A stretch of 64,000 nt of DNA from Aquatica leii. Its lineage: Eukaryota; Arthropoda; Insecta; Coleoptera; Lampyridae. The translations under genes and the position numbers were made by a program. Each line of letters starts with the position of its first letter. The first letter of the stretch is position 1. The notes beneath the pieces were generated by a model, which was given only the letters and a program-made list of their open reading frames with translations, was not told where the DNA came from and ran no database searches. Below are positions 35,218 through 46,945 of this stretch, piece after piece. The DNA is taken from positions 85,375,912-85,439,911 of the forward strand of contig CM069436.1 in NCBI GenBank assembly GCA_035610365.1, read 5' to 3'.

Positions 35218-35360
35218 GATAACACTAAGCACAACAATTATATGGTGGCGCTAAGCTCAGATTAATTAGTTGATCACACTAAGCACAACTAATTATATGA
35301 TAGCGCTAAGCTCAGATTAATTAGTTGATCACACTAAGCACAACTAATTATATAAATAAG
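35218..35360 (+). repeat. 54/55-bp tandem repeat, about 2.6 copies
   Basis: Units start at 35218, 35272 and 35327. Each contains ACACTAAGCACAAC, AATTATAT, GCGCTAAGCTCAG and ATTAATTAGTTGAT. Copies 2 and 3 agree closely; copy 3 is cut after about 34 bp. Confidence 0.92.
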
Positions 35361-35375
35361 GTTGTCTGTCATATC

Positions 35376-35625
35376 AATTTACCCCAAGTATTAATTTCAT
35401 GCGACTCACCCCTTTCTGTATAAATTGTGTTGTTTTTTTTTCTCGCACTAAAACAAATCTAATCACACTTACTAACCAACTTAAGCACGCAGAGTGACGC
35501 TGCTTCAACAGTCGGCTTTGCGTCCTTCCGTCTCACCACTTAAGACAAGGGGATCCCCAACTACACTCGCTAAACGTCACCTCGTGGTGTATAATACTTC
35601 CCTTATTTAAAACTTTAAGGGTCTC
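35376..35625 (-). promoter_or_regulatory. Possible promoter / 5' leader island (minus strand)
   Basis: A GC-richer patch in AT-rich DNA. On the minus strand it runs from TTTTAAATAAGGGAAG through a GGGGATCCCC palindrome (35549-35558) to GGGGTGAGTCGC near 35405, which resembles a 5' splice donor. Such an order would suit an insect first exon or an LTR leader. No downstream exon was found, so this is an inference only. Confidence 0.25.
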
Positions 35626-35639
35626 TCCTCTCTCTCTAA

Positions 35640-38506
35640 CAAACGAAATTTATTTGAATATGTGCCAAGTGACGTTTCAACTCAAACTCAAAACTTCTAT
35701 TTTCAACAATTTTTTGAAGTCATCACAAAAATGTTATTTAAAAAAATTAAACAAGTATACTTCGCCCACATAAGCTCACGAAGAAAATTAATTTTTTTTT
35801 CTAATTAATTTTTTTAATGTATTGATAAAAAGTAAAACGTTTTTGGGACTCTGCTATTTTAAATTAATTGAAGATTTAATTATTATTACTTATTATTAAA
35901 ATTACAATAGTTCATATCAATATAACCGTAAAAATGTAAATAAAAATATATACTTTACTGCGTCTGTGTTGTCTTTTGTTTTGTTACAGTGCAACATACG
36001 AAACTCTTTGATTTATCTGGCTCGTCGGGTATATGTCGTGAAAAACTTTCCAATAAATCAATTATAGAAAAAAACATAAAAATCTAACTTTTTTTGTAAT
36101 ACAATGCGCAAAGATAAATTTAATCAAATAAAGCGATTTAATTAATCCGAAGCTAAAAAATTATATTTTACTGACAATATTTTATCTTTATTAAGCCGTA
36201 CCTCTATTGTTAATGAACATAATTTCTGTGTCTTGTGTTAAAAGAGATATATAAGCGAGGTCGAGAACGCTTATATACAAAGTTCAAATGATCGCGCGTT
36301 TTAAAAACAGTATCTAACTAGCAGCGCTATCTGCTGACATTTTTACGCATAGTAAATAGTTTATAAACATCCTGTTTTTTTCATTTTGCCAACAGTTTTC
36401 TGGACACTTGCGTTTGGTGCAAATCTACCTATTTCGTATACAAACGCATCTTGCCTATTGTCTTTCTTGCTTACACTAAAGCTTATTTTGTTTTGTTTTT
36501 GAAAAATACGATTGAAAATTTTAAACTATGTTCTTAAATTCTCTGTGATAGATTAAAAGTTGTTTTAAATATATCTTTTAATCATAGTTTATCAATTTGT
36601 GTATTAATTATTAACATATAGATAAATGTTGTTATAGACTATTTTATAAAACATTTTGATTTTATATAGAAAGTATCTAAATATCACTTACCGTTAAGGT
36701 AACGTTCGTAAAAAAACGCATAGTTTCACTATTTTTTGTCAATTTTAGTTGTAAAATAAATTAGCACGAAAAGCAAGTAGTCCTTTTTTAATATAAAGTT
36801 TTAGACGTTTTTGTAAAATTTTGTTGTTTTTAAGTGTTTTTATACAAAGAAACTTAAACATTGGATTTGTAAACATTTTGTTAAAAAAAATTTTATGTTT
36901 AAAAGTTTGTTTTATTTAAATTGAATGAAATCTTATTATAGTATAGTTTATTCATCAAAGTTTGAGTTTATGATCAAAAACATTAATATTTACACAAAGT
37001 AAAATTTGAAAGATTTAACTTTGCAACTTATTTTTAAATAATTTAAGTTGATATTTTTTTAACAACTTTGTAAATTTAATTCATAAATTTTAAAAGAATT
37101 TTGCAAACACATAAAACAACACAATATTTTATTTATAAATTAAAATGAAAAAGTTACAAACAAAAGTAACTTATACTTAATTAAACTCGTGCAAATAAAA
37201 ACAACTAAAAATGATTGCCTTAAATGTAATTTTAAATAAAGTTGTTTTTTTAAATTTAAATTAAAAAAAAAATTGTATTTGTATTTTTAATAAAAACTGT
37301 AATGTTCCTTTTTAAAAAATGACAATGTAGGGTTAATACAATTACAAATTAGTTTACTAAATATTAATAATAACTTTTATTATAGTAAAATTGTACTCAA
37401 AGAATACTGTTTATACGTAGTCAACCAAAATGATTCAATACCAACGCTAACTTTTTCATTATTAGAAGTAAAAAAATTGTTAATTTAGCAAACTATTAGA
37501 TTTTTTGCTAATAACAAACTTTAAAGCAAACATTTTGTAAAATATTATTTTATTAATTTAAAGCTTTAAACAAAAACGTTTTGTAATTTTTACGTAGAAA
37601 ATTGTTTGACAAATTTATATGCAAACAAGCCAAACATTTACACAATCTTAAAGTTTTTGCATTATTCGCATAGCTTTATTCCAATTTTATTTATTTATTG
37701 CGAATTTTTTGTAATTACAAAATGCTAATTGCATACAGAAAAAAATGTTTGATATATTATACGCTGCTTTAATCTTTAGTTTTTTGTTTGTGCTTCTAAT
37801 TTATCTATCTTATTTATTTTATATTTTGTTAACTCAGATTTCAATGTTTTTATTATATACAATATGTGTTTTTACATAGAATTTATATTTTTATTTTAAA
37901 ATGACACAGTTATTAGCACGTTTATACCAATTATATTTTTATTGATTTATTAAGTCAATATTTATTAATTTAGTAAATGCGTAATTCAATAAACAAATAT
38001 TAGCACTTTATTTTTCTTTCTTCTTCAGCAAGATAATTTTATTTAATTTACATAATATTAATCAATTTATTTTTTTTGTGGTTTGTGTAATTATTTAGGT
38101 TTCTTTATTAAATTTTGTGTTTTTTTTAGTTACTGTTTTTTTCGAGCAGTAAATTGTATTTCAAGCTTTCTAGAAAACGTCTTACTATTTAATTTAAATT
38201 AGCATAAGTAAAATGTTGTTACAAAACAAAACGTCATTAATTAATTTATTCTTAATTAATTAAAAAAAAATACATTTTAATTAAAAACGTTTGCGACTCG
38301 TAGTTATTAAGTAAAATTTGAAATTGAATTTTAACAAAAAAATTTATTTTGTTTTCTATATAAAAAAACATTTTTTCTATATAAAAATTAAGTTGTTTAT
38401 GTAAGTGTTTTTTAGACATTCAAGTTTTGTTACTGAACGTTTGAGGTTTTCTTTTGTTTCAAATAGTTTTAAACGACATTTATTAGTTTTAATTAAAAAT
38501 AATAAA
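35640..38506. other. Long AT-rich gap without recognised gene
   Basis: Extremely AT-rich, with long A and T runs and no open frame or motif of note. A short inverted repeat around AAGCG...CGCTT occurs at about 36252-36274. Confidence 0.5.
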
Positions 38507-38508
38507 TA

Positions 38509-39539
38509 CGAGGGCCGTCCACAAAGTAACCGCCGTTTAGGTGTAACGTGAAAAATAGTGGGGGTAGCACCGCCATTCTGACATTGGTAGGCGCTACCGT
38601 TCAGTACGCTTCTAGCTGTGCATGAGGGAGGACAGGGGCGGCAGGCCATCTCTTGTGACTGATCACTTGGTGAGCAGAGTGAACGAAAAGATTTGTGAGA
38701 ACCGGCGCTTAACAATCTCTCAGCTTTCCGATAATTTTCCTGAAATTTCTTGGAGGCTTGTAAAACTAGGCTACCACAAGTTTTGTGCTCGTTGGATACC
38801 AAAAGTGCTCACCAACGACCACAAAATGAACAGGATGAGCTCTGCCATAGACTTTCTTTCTTGGTATGACGTTGAAAGAGAAGGATTTCTGAACAGAATC
38901 GTTACCGGAGATGAGACTTGGATAGCCTATGTGAATGTTGAGACTAAACAGCAGTCAATGCAATGGGGGCATACTGCTTCTCTAAGCAAGCCAAAGAAAA
39001 CAGTTTTTTGAAATGCTAAGAAAATCTTACTCGTTGATTTTATGGAGCGTGGTACGACTATCACATTTGTAGTTTATTGCAAAACGTTGAAACGACTAAG
39101 AGGAGCAATTCAAAACAAGCGTAGTGGACTTTTGACATCAGGTGTTGTGTTTGTTCATGACAACGCTCGCCCTCACACAGCCCAAAAAACAAGTGAACTT
39201 TTGGCCAAATTTAAATGGGACGTTTTTAACCTCCCGCCCTACAGCCCGGACTTTCACCTGTTTCCGTACATGAAGCGGTGGCTTGCATCACAGCGGTTTG
39301 AGAGTGACGAAGAGCTTCAAAACACCGTAACGGGTTGGCTACGTTCCCAAGCGGCAGAATTTTTTGCAGACGGCATTTCAAAGACTGTTAGAAGATACGA
39401 TAAGTGCCTGAATTTGTTTGGCGATTATAAAGGAAAGTAGAGAAATGCTGTAGTTTTAATATGTATGTAATAAAATTTTTGTACCTCAACTGGTTTAATT
39501 TTTAGTTTAAAACAGAGGTTACTTTGTAGACGACTCTCG
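38509..39539 (+). mobile_element. mariner element, internally deleted (1031 bp)
   Basis: Inverted ends: left CGAGGGCCGTCCACAAAGTA (38509 on) and right, read inward, CGAGAGTCGTCTACAAAGTA (39539 back). Both are flanked by TA (38507-38508, 39540-39541). Full mariners are about 1.25-1.3 kb, so about 250 bp are missing. The transposase relic occupies most of the inside. Confidence 0.93.
38622..39440 (+). pseudogene. mariner transposase relic with in-frame deletions
   Basis: Reading one frame: DRGGRPSLVTDHLVSRVNEK, LTISQLSDNFPEIS, then YHKFCARWIPKVLT, TGDETWIAYVN, VVFVHDNARPHTA and LPPYSPDFHLFPYMKRWL. The N-terminal HTH is missing (the frame starts about 60-70 residues in), a few residues are lost before KLGYHKFC, and TGA 39009-39011 replaces a Trp. 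The third catalytic block normally reads SPDLAPxDYHLF. Here about five residues are deleted, leaving 29 residues between the second and third Asp instead of 34. Apart from the TGA the frame is open to TAG 39438-39440. Dead. Confidence 0.92.
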
Positions 39540-39541
39540 TA

Positions 39542-41281
39542 TATGGTTTTGTTCCGTTCTAGAATATTTAGATTTAACAAAATTTTAAGAATAAAATGAA
39601 AGAAACTGTCTTACAATAAAAAAATATGTGTATACTATTTTTTTCTTACTTTTACTGTTACAAATGTTTTGATAAATTAGTTAATGAACCTATCTTATTC
39701 AAATTTATTGTGACTGTGTGCACGATTATTTATTTGCCATCTGTGTGGAAAACCTCGTTAATTCCAACCATAAAGTACCAATTAAGAAAATTATAAATTA
39801 TTTGCAAAAACTTACGTAAAAACGGTGATGGTAACTTTGCGTCATATACAGATACATAACTTTATTTAAACAAACAAATATTGTTTAAATTAATATTGCA
39901 ATAATTACGTTTGTAATTGCGAAATTCTATTATTGCCGATGCAAGCATAAACGCAACTGCAGTATAAACTATTTACATTTACCTAGTAACATTTAATTAT
40001 TTGTATTCGTACATTCCAAACTAATCATTCATTTTGTTTACATTTATGAATAACTTTTTTTCAATTTTGAAAATAGCTATTTACATAAAAAGCTAAGAAA
40101 TTGTATTCCCGCAAGGCAAAAAGCAAATTGCAGCATTTTTATGTACTTATATTTACTACAACTTGCTCATAAGATTAAAAATAAACTAAGACAGTAAATT
40201 AAAGTATTGTTTAACGGTAGTATCTAACATGTTATTATTATAAAAAATGATAAACACACAATACGTCAAGAAAATTAGTTTAACTTGTTACTTCAACAGC
40301 ATGCATGTAAATTTACTTTTCTGTTTCAAAGTAGACGTGTCAACTTTCTTGGCAGTTTTTGAAAGAATTCATTTGTTTGCGAAAATTTCATCATGCTGTA
40401 TCCAGACGGAAAATTTGATATTACACAGAAATGTAAAGCATTACTTTCTTTTATTACATTTGCTGTACAGATACTATAATGTTATGTTAAATGTATTTTT
40501 TAAATATTTGTTAATAATTACAGCATAATATTATAAATAAATTTAATGTGTGTTAAAAATTTGTTTTCATTTAAAGTTAAAATATGTTTACATTATTTTT
40601 ATGTGTGAATAATCATTTAGTTTTATTGATTTAATCATTATTTAATTAATAAATTAATATAAAATCCTTCTGTTTTTATTACTGTTAAATTATGGTGATG
40701 TAAATGTTGCTTTTTCATAAACGGTAAAAAAACTTTTATCATTTTTGACAATATAAATAAAGCCGTTACGTTAATTAATTTTTTTTTGATCAAATTATTT
40801 TTTACGCAAATAACTACAATTGTTTGACATTTTAAATGTTTTTATAAATTGAGTTTGTAATTTAGTAGTATGTTACCGACATGATTGTTTTACATTTTTA
40901 ACGGTTACGTCAGCATTTGTATTATTTTAATGTTTATACAATTTAAATAAGTGTAGTTTCTTCTAAAATTTTTAATTATAAAGCTGTTTAATTTAATGCA
41001 ATTTTTATGACGTTTTTATATATATATATATATACTAAAAAATAATAAATTTTAAACATGCAAATTTTTTAACATATTATTTTATTAAAATTTTAATTAC
41101 GATTACTTTATAAAACAATATTATTTGTATAAATATTTTAAGCAACTTTAGAAAAGAAAGTTTAATGTTACTGCTGCGCTTTATAATCTTTTAAAAGGTG
41201 TTTGCTTTTATAAGTAATGTACGTTTACTTAATAGTAAAATTTACTTTACTATTTTTCTTTCAACTAAAATACAATTTCAA
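39542..41281. other. AT-rich gap without recognised gene
   Basis: Only short frames and homopolymer runs. The plus-strand frame 40247-40528 shows no motif. A short TA run lies at about 41018-41034. Confidence 0.5.
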
Positions 41282-41449
41282 ACAAAGTTCAATTAAACTT
41301 ATATTCAACATCTAACGCAATTTAATTATAAATAATATTGTAACAAAAATACAAATTTTTTTTAAACAAAGTTAAATTAAACTTATATTCTACATCTAAC
41401 GCAACTTATTTTCGAAATAATATTGTAACAAAAACACAAATTTTTTTAT
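41282..41449 (+). repeat. 84-bp tandem duplication
   Basis: Two copies (41282-41365, 41366-41449) share ACAAAGTT, AATTAAACTTATATTC, ACATCTAACGCAA and AATAATATTGTAACAAAAA, with a handful of differences. Confidence 0.88.
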
Positions 41450-41526
41450 AACAATTATACTTATTTTTATACATGTTTTTTATAGCAGAACATTTTTAAT
41501 CAAACATAACTCTTAAATTAAATGTA

Positions 41527-41666
41527 CCCAAGCAACACATTGGTATAAAGAACGTCTAAATGTCCGGCTAATAGACGTTTATTAGACATTAAAACGTTTT
41601 TAAACGCGTTATTAACGTTTATTAGACGGACATTTAGACGTTTTTTGTACCAATGTGTTGTTTAGG
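41527..41666. mobile_element. 140-bp hairpin MITE inserted into the R1-type LINE
   Basis: Near-perfect inverted repeat. About 50 bp at the left (CCCAAGCAACACATTGGTA onward) mirrors the right end with roughly six differences. TA lies on each side (41525-41526, 41667-41668), as for Tc1/mariner-mobilised MITEs. The loop has internal GTCTAATAGACG-like repeats. It interrupts the LINE C-terminal coding sequence right after FECTFTYIP. Confidence 0.87.
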
Positions 41667-41668
41667 TA

Positions 41669-44440
41669 TGTATGTAAATGTACATTCAAATAATAAATGT
41701 TTCGGAGTATCTTCCTTTTCATAGCGTAATTTGCACCTCTCTGTAGGAGATAGACCAAACCAGTGCAAGTAACTATTAAAACAGCCATGTCTGCTAAGTA
41801 TTTGGGTCAGGTAGAAATTTATGTCACCGTGTGCTCTGAGGTACCAGTTGCTGATTTCAAGTTTTATTGGGTCATCCGGAATTTTATACTGTGCCCATCA
41901 TTATTACCATTTCTTCAGGCTCATTTCCTTGGCATTGCTTCTGTTCGCATTTGGTTCTTTTAAAAAAAAGGCTTTTTTTGCTAATATGACAATGGGGCTT
42001 CTTCCTGTGAGCATTTCAAGTCTGTACTTTGTTCGGTATGTTGAGGAGATACTAATGACTAAAATCCGTTGTAGTTTTTCTAACAGTTTTTTTTATCTTG
42101 TTTGTTTTAAAGTCACCCCAGACAGATGCTCCGTAAAGCAATATTGAATCGATTACATTGGCATAGAATTATTTTTTGCTTCTTTCGCTCCGTATGTAAT
42201 AGGAATAATTCTTGACAAACTATTTATGCATATCAGAATTTTATTGCTAACGAATGCTATGTGTTTTTCAAATTTCAGTTTTTTGTCAAGAATTATTCTT
42301 AATTATTTTAAATTTGCAGAGTAACATTACCGTATTGTTTATTTTAAATTTTATTATGTCAAAGTTTATTCTTTTCTTGTCGGTACGAAGAATAGCCTCA
42401 ATCTTTTCTGGCGCTAAGTTAAAGTGTGTCCGTTCTATCCATTCGCTTCTTATTTATAACGTTGCATTGACATTTTCTCTTAAGTAGTTTTTGTGGCTCG
42501 CACAAGCTAGAATTGCGAGGTCATCAACAAAAGCAATCAGTTTGATACCGCATAGAAATTTCTTCTCAGAACACCATTGTATATGATATCACAAAGTGTT
42601 AGGCCCAGCACAGATTCTTGCGGGACTTCTATTGACGTCAATTGGAGTTGTCTTAGCACTTTTATATATCTGTTCTCTAAGTAGCTGATAGAGAGATAAG
42701 TTATTTTCCATTAGTTTTTGCTTAATCAATTTCCATCTTGCTGCATTGAAAGCGTTTTGTGCATCTACTGTTTTAAAAGCTACCAGTTTTCTTGTATTAA
42801 AAGGTTTAGCTATCTCAACCTTTGCTGTGTTAACCTTGATAGCAATTGCGTTCTCAGTTGATGTACCTTTTTTGAAGCCAAACTGGTTATCTGAGACAAT
42901 TTTTGTAATGCAGCACTTCTTTGAGCCTTAGTAAGATTAGTTGTTCTAGCAGTTTTTCAAAAATGTCTAGTAAACAGATTGGTTTATATCCAGTAACGCT
43001 GTTGTCCTTGACTTTTGGAAATAAAACAAGTTTTGCAATCTTCCACCTTTTAGGAAATGAGCCTTCTTTGATGTATTGATTCAATATATTCGGTTTAGGC
43101 CAGAGGTTGAGTTGGTTTTCATTCTTTTGACGACAGTATCAAGCTCTTCTATAATGAACGGGAAAATAGCTGTCTCATCTACTATTTTACTCCATGTGTT
43201 AAATTTGCATTAGAGTCACCGTTTTTGATATTTGTTGTGTAAATGTCTTCTTATTTGTTACTGATCTGCATATATTTTAGGTTTTTAAGAACCATTTTGT
43301 AAGCTTGACCTCATAAGCTCTCTTCATCTGTATTGCATAACTTTTTCTATTTTTTTTTGGTTTTTTAATTGCTAATTTATAATCTATTCTACATGCCTGC
43401 AAATTTACTTTGTGTGATTTGTGTTCTTTACGGTTTGACCTCGTGTAGAATTTTTTTGCTTTTATGCATTTTTGCTTTAGTTGTTTTATATGATCATTCC
43501 AACAGTATACTTCTTTTTTGTTTAAATTTCTTTTTCTTTTGCGAAGGCTGATGTCGCAAACATCTGTAATGAGTAATGTCAACTGATTTGTAAAGTCAAT
43601 TTTAGGTATTGTCTGGCTATTTCCAAATTTTCTTTAAAGATTTTTTTATTCATACTCGTATTCTATTCTTTGTTTCCAATCTGCCCCAGATTTTTATCTT
43701 GCTTGAATCCTTACAGTAAAATGTTATGTATTGATTCACTTAAAGTTTCATCTTCTAAAACTTGCCACCCGTGAACATTAGGTAGTGGTACCGCTGACGC
43801 AGTAGTGATGTCAATTATAGATTTTTTATCATGGCTGCTCTATTTTGAGATCAATCCTTTGTTGCATACAAACAGATTGTATGTTGCCATTCAATTTTCA
43901 ATAATGTTTCCCTTTTGGTCTGTTTTATATGAACCCCACAAAGAAGATTTTGCATTTAAATCACCCGCTATGAGAAAGTTTTTTCTTAATTTTTGTATTA
44001 TATTAGTTAGAGATAGTAAGTAGTTTTGGAATCTTTCAGCTTCGCATTTAGGTGTTATATAGGAGTTTATAATAGTAGAGTTTTTTGTTTCTACTTTGAT
44101 AAAACCGGCTCTTTACCTGACTTTCTTGCAGTTGAGTCTGTTGCGGATAATTAGTATGGTTGAAGCTTTGTCTAAGTCTGTTATTAGTTTGTTTGTTAGA
44201 TGTTTAGAAATTATAACCACGTTTATGTTCATTTTTTAAGAAACAATTAACGGATCTTGTGCAGCTTCTATTTGGATTAATTTGGATTCTTCTGATTTGA
44301 ATCATTTTGCAATATGTGTTTGTGTTTCATGTCCTTTTTGTTGTTTGACAGTTTTATTGGTACGTTTTCGATATCTTTTGCATTGTAAAATGGCACATAT
44401 TGCTCTTTAAATGGCTTAAAGCAACATTTTAGTTTTTTCT
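41669..44440 (-). pseudogene. R1-type LINE ORF2 (endonuclease, RT, C-terminal domain), broken
   Basis: Endonuclease: FLIAGDLNAKSSLWGSYKTD (about 43900-43960) and SIIDITTASAVPLPNVHGW. RT: EGSFPKRWKIAKLVLFPK and YKPICLLDIFEKLLEQLILL (42887-43084), then DNQFGFKKGTSTENAIAI and the catalytic FVDD at 42520-42531 (AFVDDLAILA). C-terminal part: LLEKLQRILVISISSTYRT, FYLTQILSRHGCFNSYLHWF, GLSPTERCKL and EDTPKHLLFEC, the R1/I-group tail with its Cys/His residues. Numerous stops and frameshifts. Confidence 0.87.
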
Positions 44441-44491
44441 TTTATTGCCTTTCTAAATCTTGCATTTTAAGGTGCCTATTTTGTGGCCAAT

Positions 44492-45071
44492 CTAATAGGA
44501 GATAGGACATTTATCTTCTTCATCATTTGTCTTGTGCCCTTCTCTCCCACATCCATAGCAACATGTATATTTGTCTACTTTATTTTTGCATTGTGATGCT
44601 ACATGTCCATAAGACCAGCAACGATAGCATTCTGTGACCAAAACTCTCTCTTCTATTCTCTCTTTCATTAATTCGTTACATTTGGGTGTTTCTTGCTCCA
44701 AGTTTTAGTTTTCTTATTTTTAGGTCTTTTAGAACTCTATTAAGAATATTTTTTAACGATTGATAAATTTCGTTCTCATTCGTAGTCGCTTCGAGTTGTT
44801 TGACATATCATCTTTTTGTTCTTTCTAGTAGCATTCGAGGCCTGGAGTCCACCTTCGGTTTCTTTACAGTTTCTGTATAAAGACAACAAGGAGGTTTGTT
44901 TGCACACCCCCTCCGCCGTATCTGGGAAATCTACCTCGTGATTAGTAAATTTAAATCACTAGTTTTGATTTTTTTTAAGTTTTCTCCGCATTGCACCCAT
45001 TGGTCCGCGCTGAGTATTTTATTTTCTCAGTAGTTTGCAGCAAGCTGCCCGACCGTTCTTTTATCTGCCAT
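44492..45071 (-). pseudogene. R1-type LINE ORF1 with CCHC knuckles, broken
   Basis: ATG 45071 opens MADKRTVGQLAANY and then meets a stop. Later pieces give ENKILSADQWVQCGENLKK and NENEIYQSLKNILNRVLKDL. The open end (44492-44701) has C-X2-C-X4-H-X4-C (CYRCWSYGHVASQC) and a second knuckle (CYGCGREGHKTNDEEDKC), as in R1-group ORF1 proteins that bind the element RNA. Confidence 0.84.
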
Positions 45072-45115
45072 TTAGGGACGCGCCTGAGAGCAGAGGGTGT
45101 CTGCACCAGGAACCA

Positions 45116-46164
45116 AAATTATTACATAACCATAAAGAGTCTTAATTTAACATCGTAGATTTTATAGGGAAACTTTTTTAGCAAGAGTAACTCTAAAATT
45201 TTGGTAAATTGCATCGTAACGAAAAAAAGAGCAACACAGTCGCAGAAAACTATATTTTTTGTTTACATTTCTAACGTTTATATTGACATAAGCTATTCTA
45301 ACTTTTAACTTCGTTGTGACTATCTACGTGTTTATAAAGCATTGTTTTAAGTTTTTAAAAAAATGTTTAATTAATTTAGTTGATGTATAAAAATCTTAAA
45401 AAAATTTTGAAAAATTACTTTTTTTTGTGAGCGAGGCTCACTTGTTTAATTCTCTTTGTGTTTTGTTAAAATTTGTTAGTGTAGAAATGCAGAAAACGGT
45501 GGTAATAGGTGTAATATTTTTTTAAATAAATTACAAAACTCACGCTTTTATCGCTTTAAGCAAACGACTCTCTTTCTTGCTAGCAAAATCTAAACGTCTA
45601 TAAAACCAGACATTTAGCTCTAAAAAACCTTTTTTCCGAGATTAGTTTCCGGTAAAACTTTTTTCAAGATTCTTCTCATAGAGCATTTATGAAACCATAA
45701 ATAAGCATCCCTACTTACCTACGTTATTTTAAATTAGAGTGACTGTTCTTGTATCCAACTATTTTCTACCTAAACCACTCACAGTGCCCCGGCGGTTTCT
45801 AACGTGATTTGATTCATCCCGTCGTGTTAAAATTTTTTGTACAATAAAAAACTGATGTGGTCACCACACAACTTTCCTATAAAAAATGATGAAGGAATGT
45901 CTACATATTTTTTTAAGGTTATGTTGTCATAAAACCACTTTGAAGTAATATGTACACGTTTATATTTACTTCTTAGCATGCTATAATTTTTTTGAAATTT
46001 TTTTATTCGATTTCATTAAGATATAACCGAAGTATGGCAAATTGAGCTTATGTCATATCGACTAACCGCTATATTTGTGCGCCTAGATGTTGTCTTCTCC
46101 TTTAGTAAATCAGTAAAAATTATCTTGCTTTCCTTTCAAGGTATGGAATGTGTTTCTAAAAAAA
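45116..46164. other. Spacer without recognised gene
   Basis: AT-rich to about 45580, then mixed composition. On the minus strand two good donor-like words occur (GTGAGTGG near 45780, GTAAGTAGG near 45715), but no frame supports an exon. Confidence 0.35.
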
Positions 46165-46190
46165 GTGTCGCAGGCAGGATTCGTACCCAG
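46165..46190 (-). other. tRNA T-arm-like fragment with oligo-T behind it
   Basis: The minus strand reads CTGGGTACGAATCCTGCC then TGCGACAC and seven T. GGTACGAATCC differs from the B-box consensus GGTTCGAATCC at one base, and the T run resembles a Pol III stop. No A box or anticodon arm lies upstream, so this is at best a tRNA or SINE 3' fragment. Confidence 0.25.
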
Positions 46191-46363
46191 ATTATATTTG
46201 TGAATTTATTTTAAATTATAAATTAAGTATCTAATAAACTGTTATTGTTAGAATTTTTTTTTATTTAAATAAATTATTCGGAAGAATTATCTTTATAAGA
46301 AATTGTAAAAATAATTCGAATGATTTACATACGTACAAAATTATATAATAAAAACTGTTAAAA

Positions 46364-46654
46364 ATGGCGGATATACTCACTTCCGCTTTTTTAACACAAA
46401 CCCATCTTTTGATAGAACCGAGAGAATTACACACACACAGACACCCAAAATTTTATTGTCAAAAATACATTTTTCTTATTCAGGAAACCTTGAAACGTAC
46501 AATGAAAAAATTAATGTTTGAAAAAAAATTGCAATTGCTATACTTTCCTTATAGGAAAGTAAAAATGTCCTGTCGTGTGTTCGAATTGCGTTGTGTTGTT
46601 TACATAAACCAAAAACGTAAGTAAGTTAGTGTATTACTAAATTGTTCAAACCAA
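46364..46654 (+). other. Unidentified repeat-like segment with a palindrome
   Basis: Contains an ACACACACAG run and a TACTTTCC...GGAAAGTA palindrome at about 46541-46561, inside an 86-codon plus-strand open frame that I do not believe codes. Composition suggests a dispersed repeat. Confidence 0.3.
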
Positions 46655-46945
46655 GGTGGTTTAAAATTTATTGAAGTGGAAGTGTGGTTTTCCCTTACCG
46701 TTCGCATTTCGCAGTTCTGCACCCATTTTATTGTTACAACTCCGCCTGTAGATTTCTGATTCTTAGCTTCGGCGATGCCATTCATCTTTAACCTTAGATC
46801 TTTACTGATATTGGTACTGCGTAATACCAAGGACTACTTGGGTTGTTCCCGTTACCTATCCTATCTGATTAGCGTTTCTCTATCCGCCACCAGGGGAAGC
46901 AACCGATGAAAAATCTAGCAACCCCACACGGGATATATAATCTAA
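46655..46945 (-). other. GC-richer island, probable unidentified repeat
   Basis: A sharp change to about balanced composition within AT-rich DNA, with CpG-containing words and a minus-strand open frame of 76 codons (46600-46830) that includes GIAEAKNQKSTGGVVTIKW. I do not recognise it. It could be a LINE or SINE 5' region or a processed fragment. Confidence 0.35.

Larger units (their letters stand above)
41669..45115 (-). mobile_element. R1-clade non-LTR retrotransposon, degenerate
   Basis: Minus strand: ORF1 with a start codon at 45071 and CCHC knuckles at 44492-44600, then endonuclease (about 43740-44250), RT (about 42300-43090) and the R1-type C-terminal domain (41669-42110). The 5' leader starts near 45115 in GC-richer sequence, so the 5' end may be nearly complete. 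At 3.4 kb it is shorter than usual for the clade, implying internal deletions. The 3' end is cut by the hairpin MITE. Confidence 0.86.

Noticed and set aside
36660-36760. Short 5' exon (MRFFTNVTLT) before a GTAAGTG donor on the minus strand
   Set aside because: Ten codons without any partner exon are not enough evidence.
40247-40528. 93-codon plus-strand open frame
   Set aside because: Rich in Phe/Leu/Tyr as expected from AT-rich noise; no domain or signal seen.
41763-44023. Several plus-strand hydrophobic frames
   Set aside because: Shadows of the minus-strand R1-type LINE, which explains the whole interval.
46157-46190. Functional tRNA gene
   Set aside because: Only the T-arm and oligo-T are present; acceptor, D and anticodon arms are absent.
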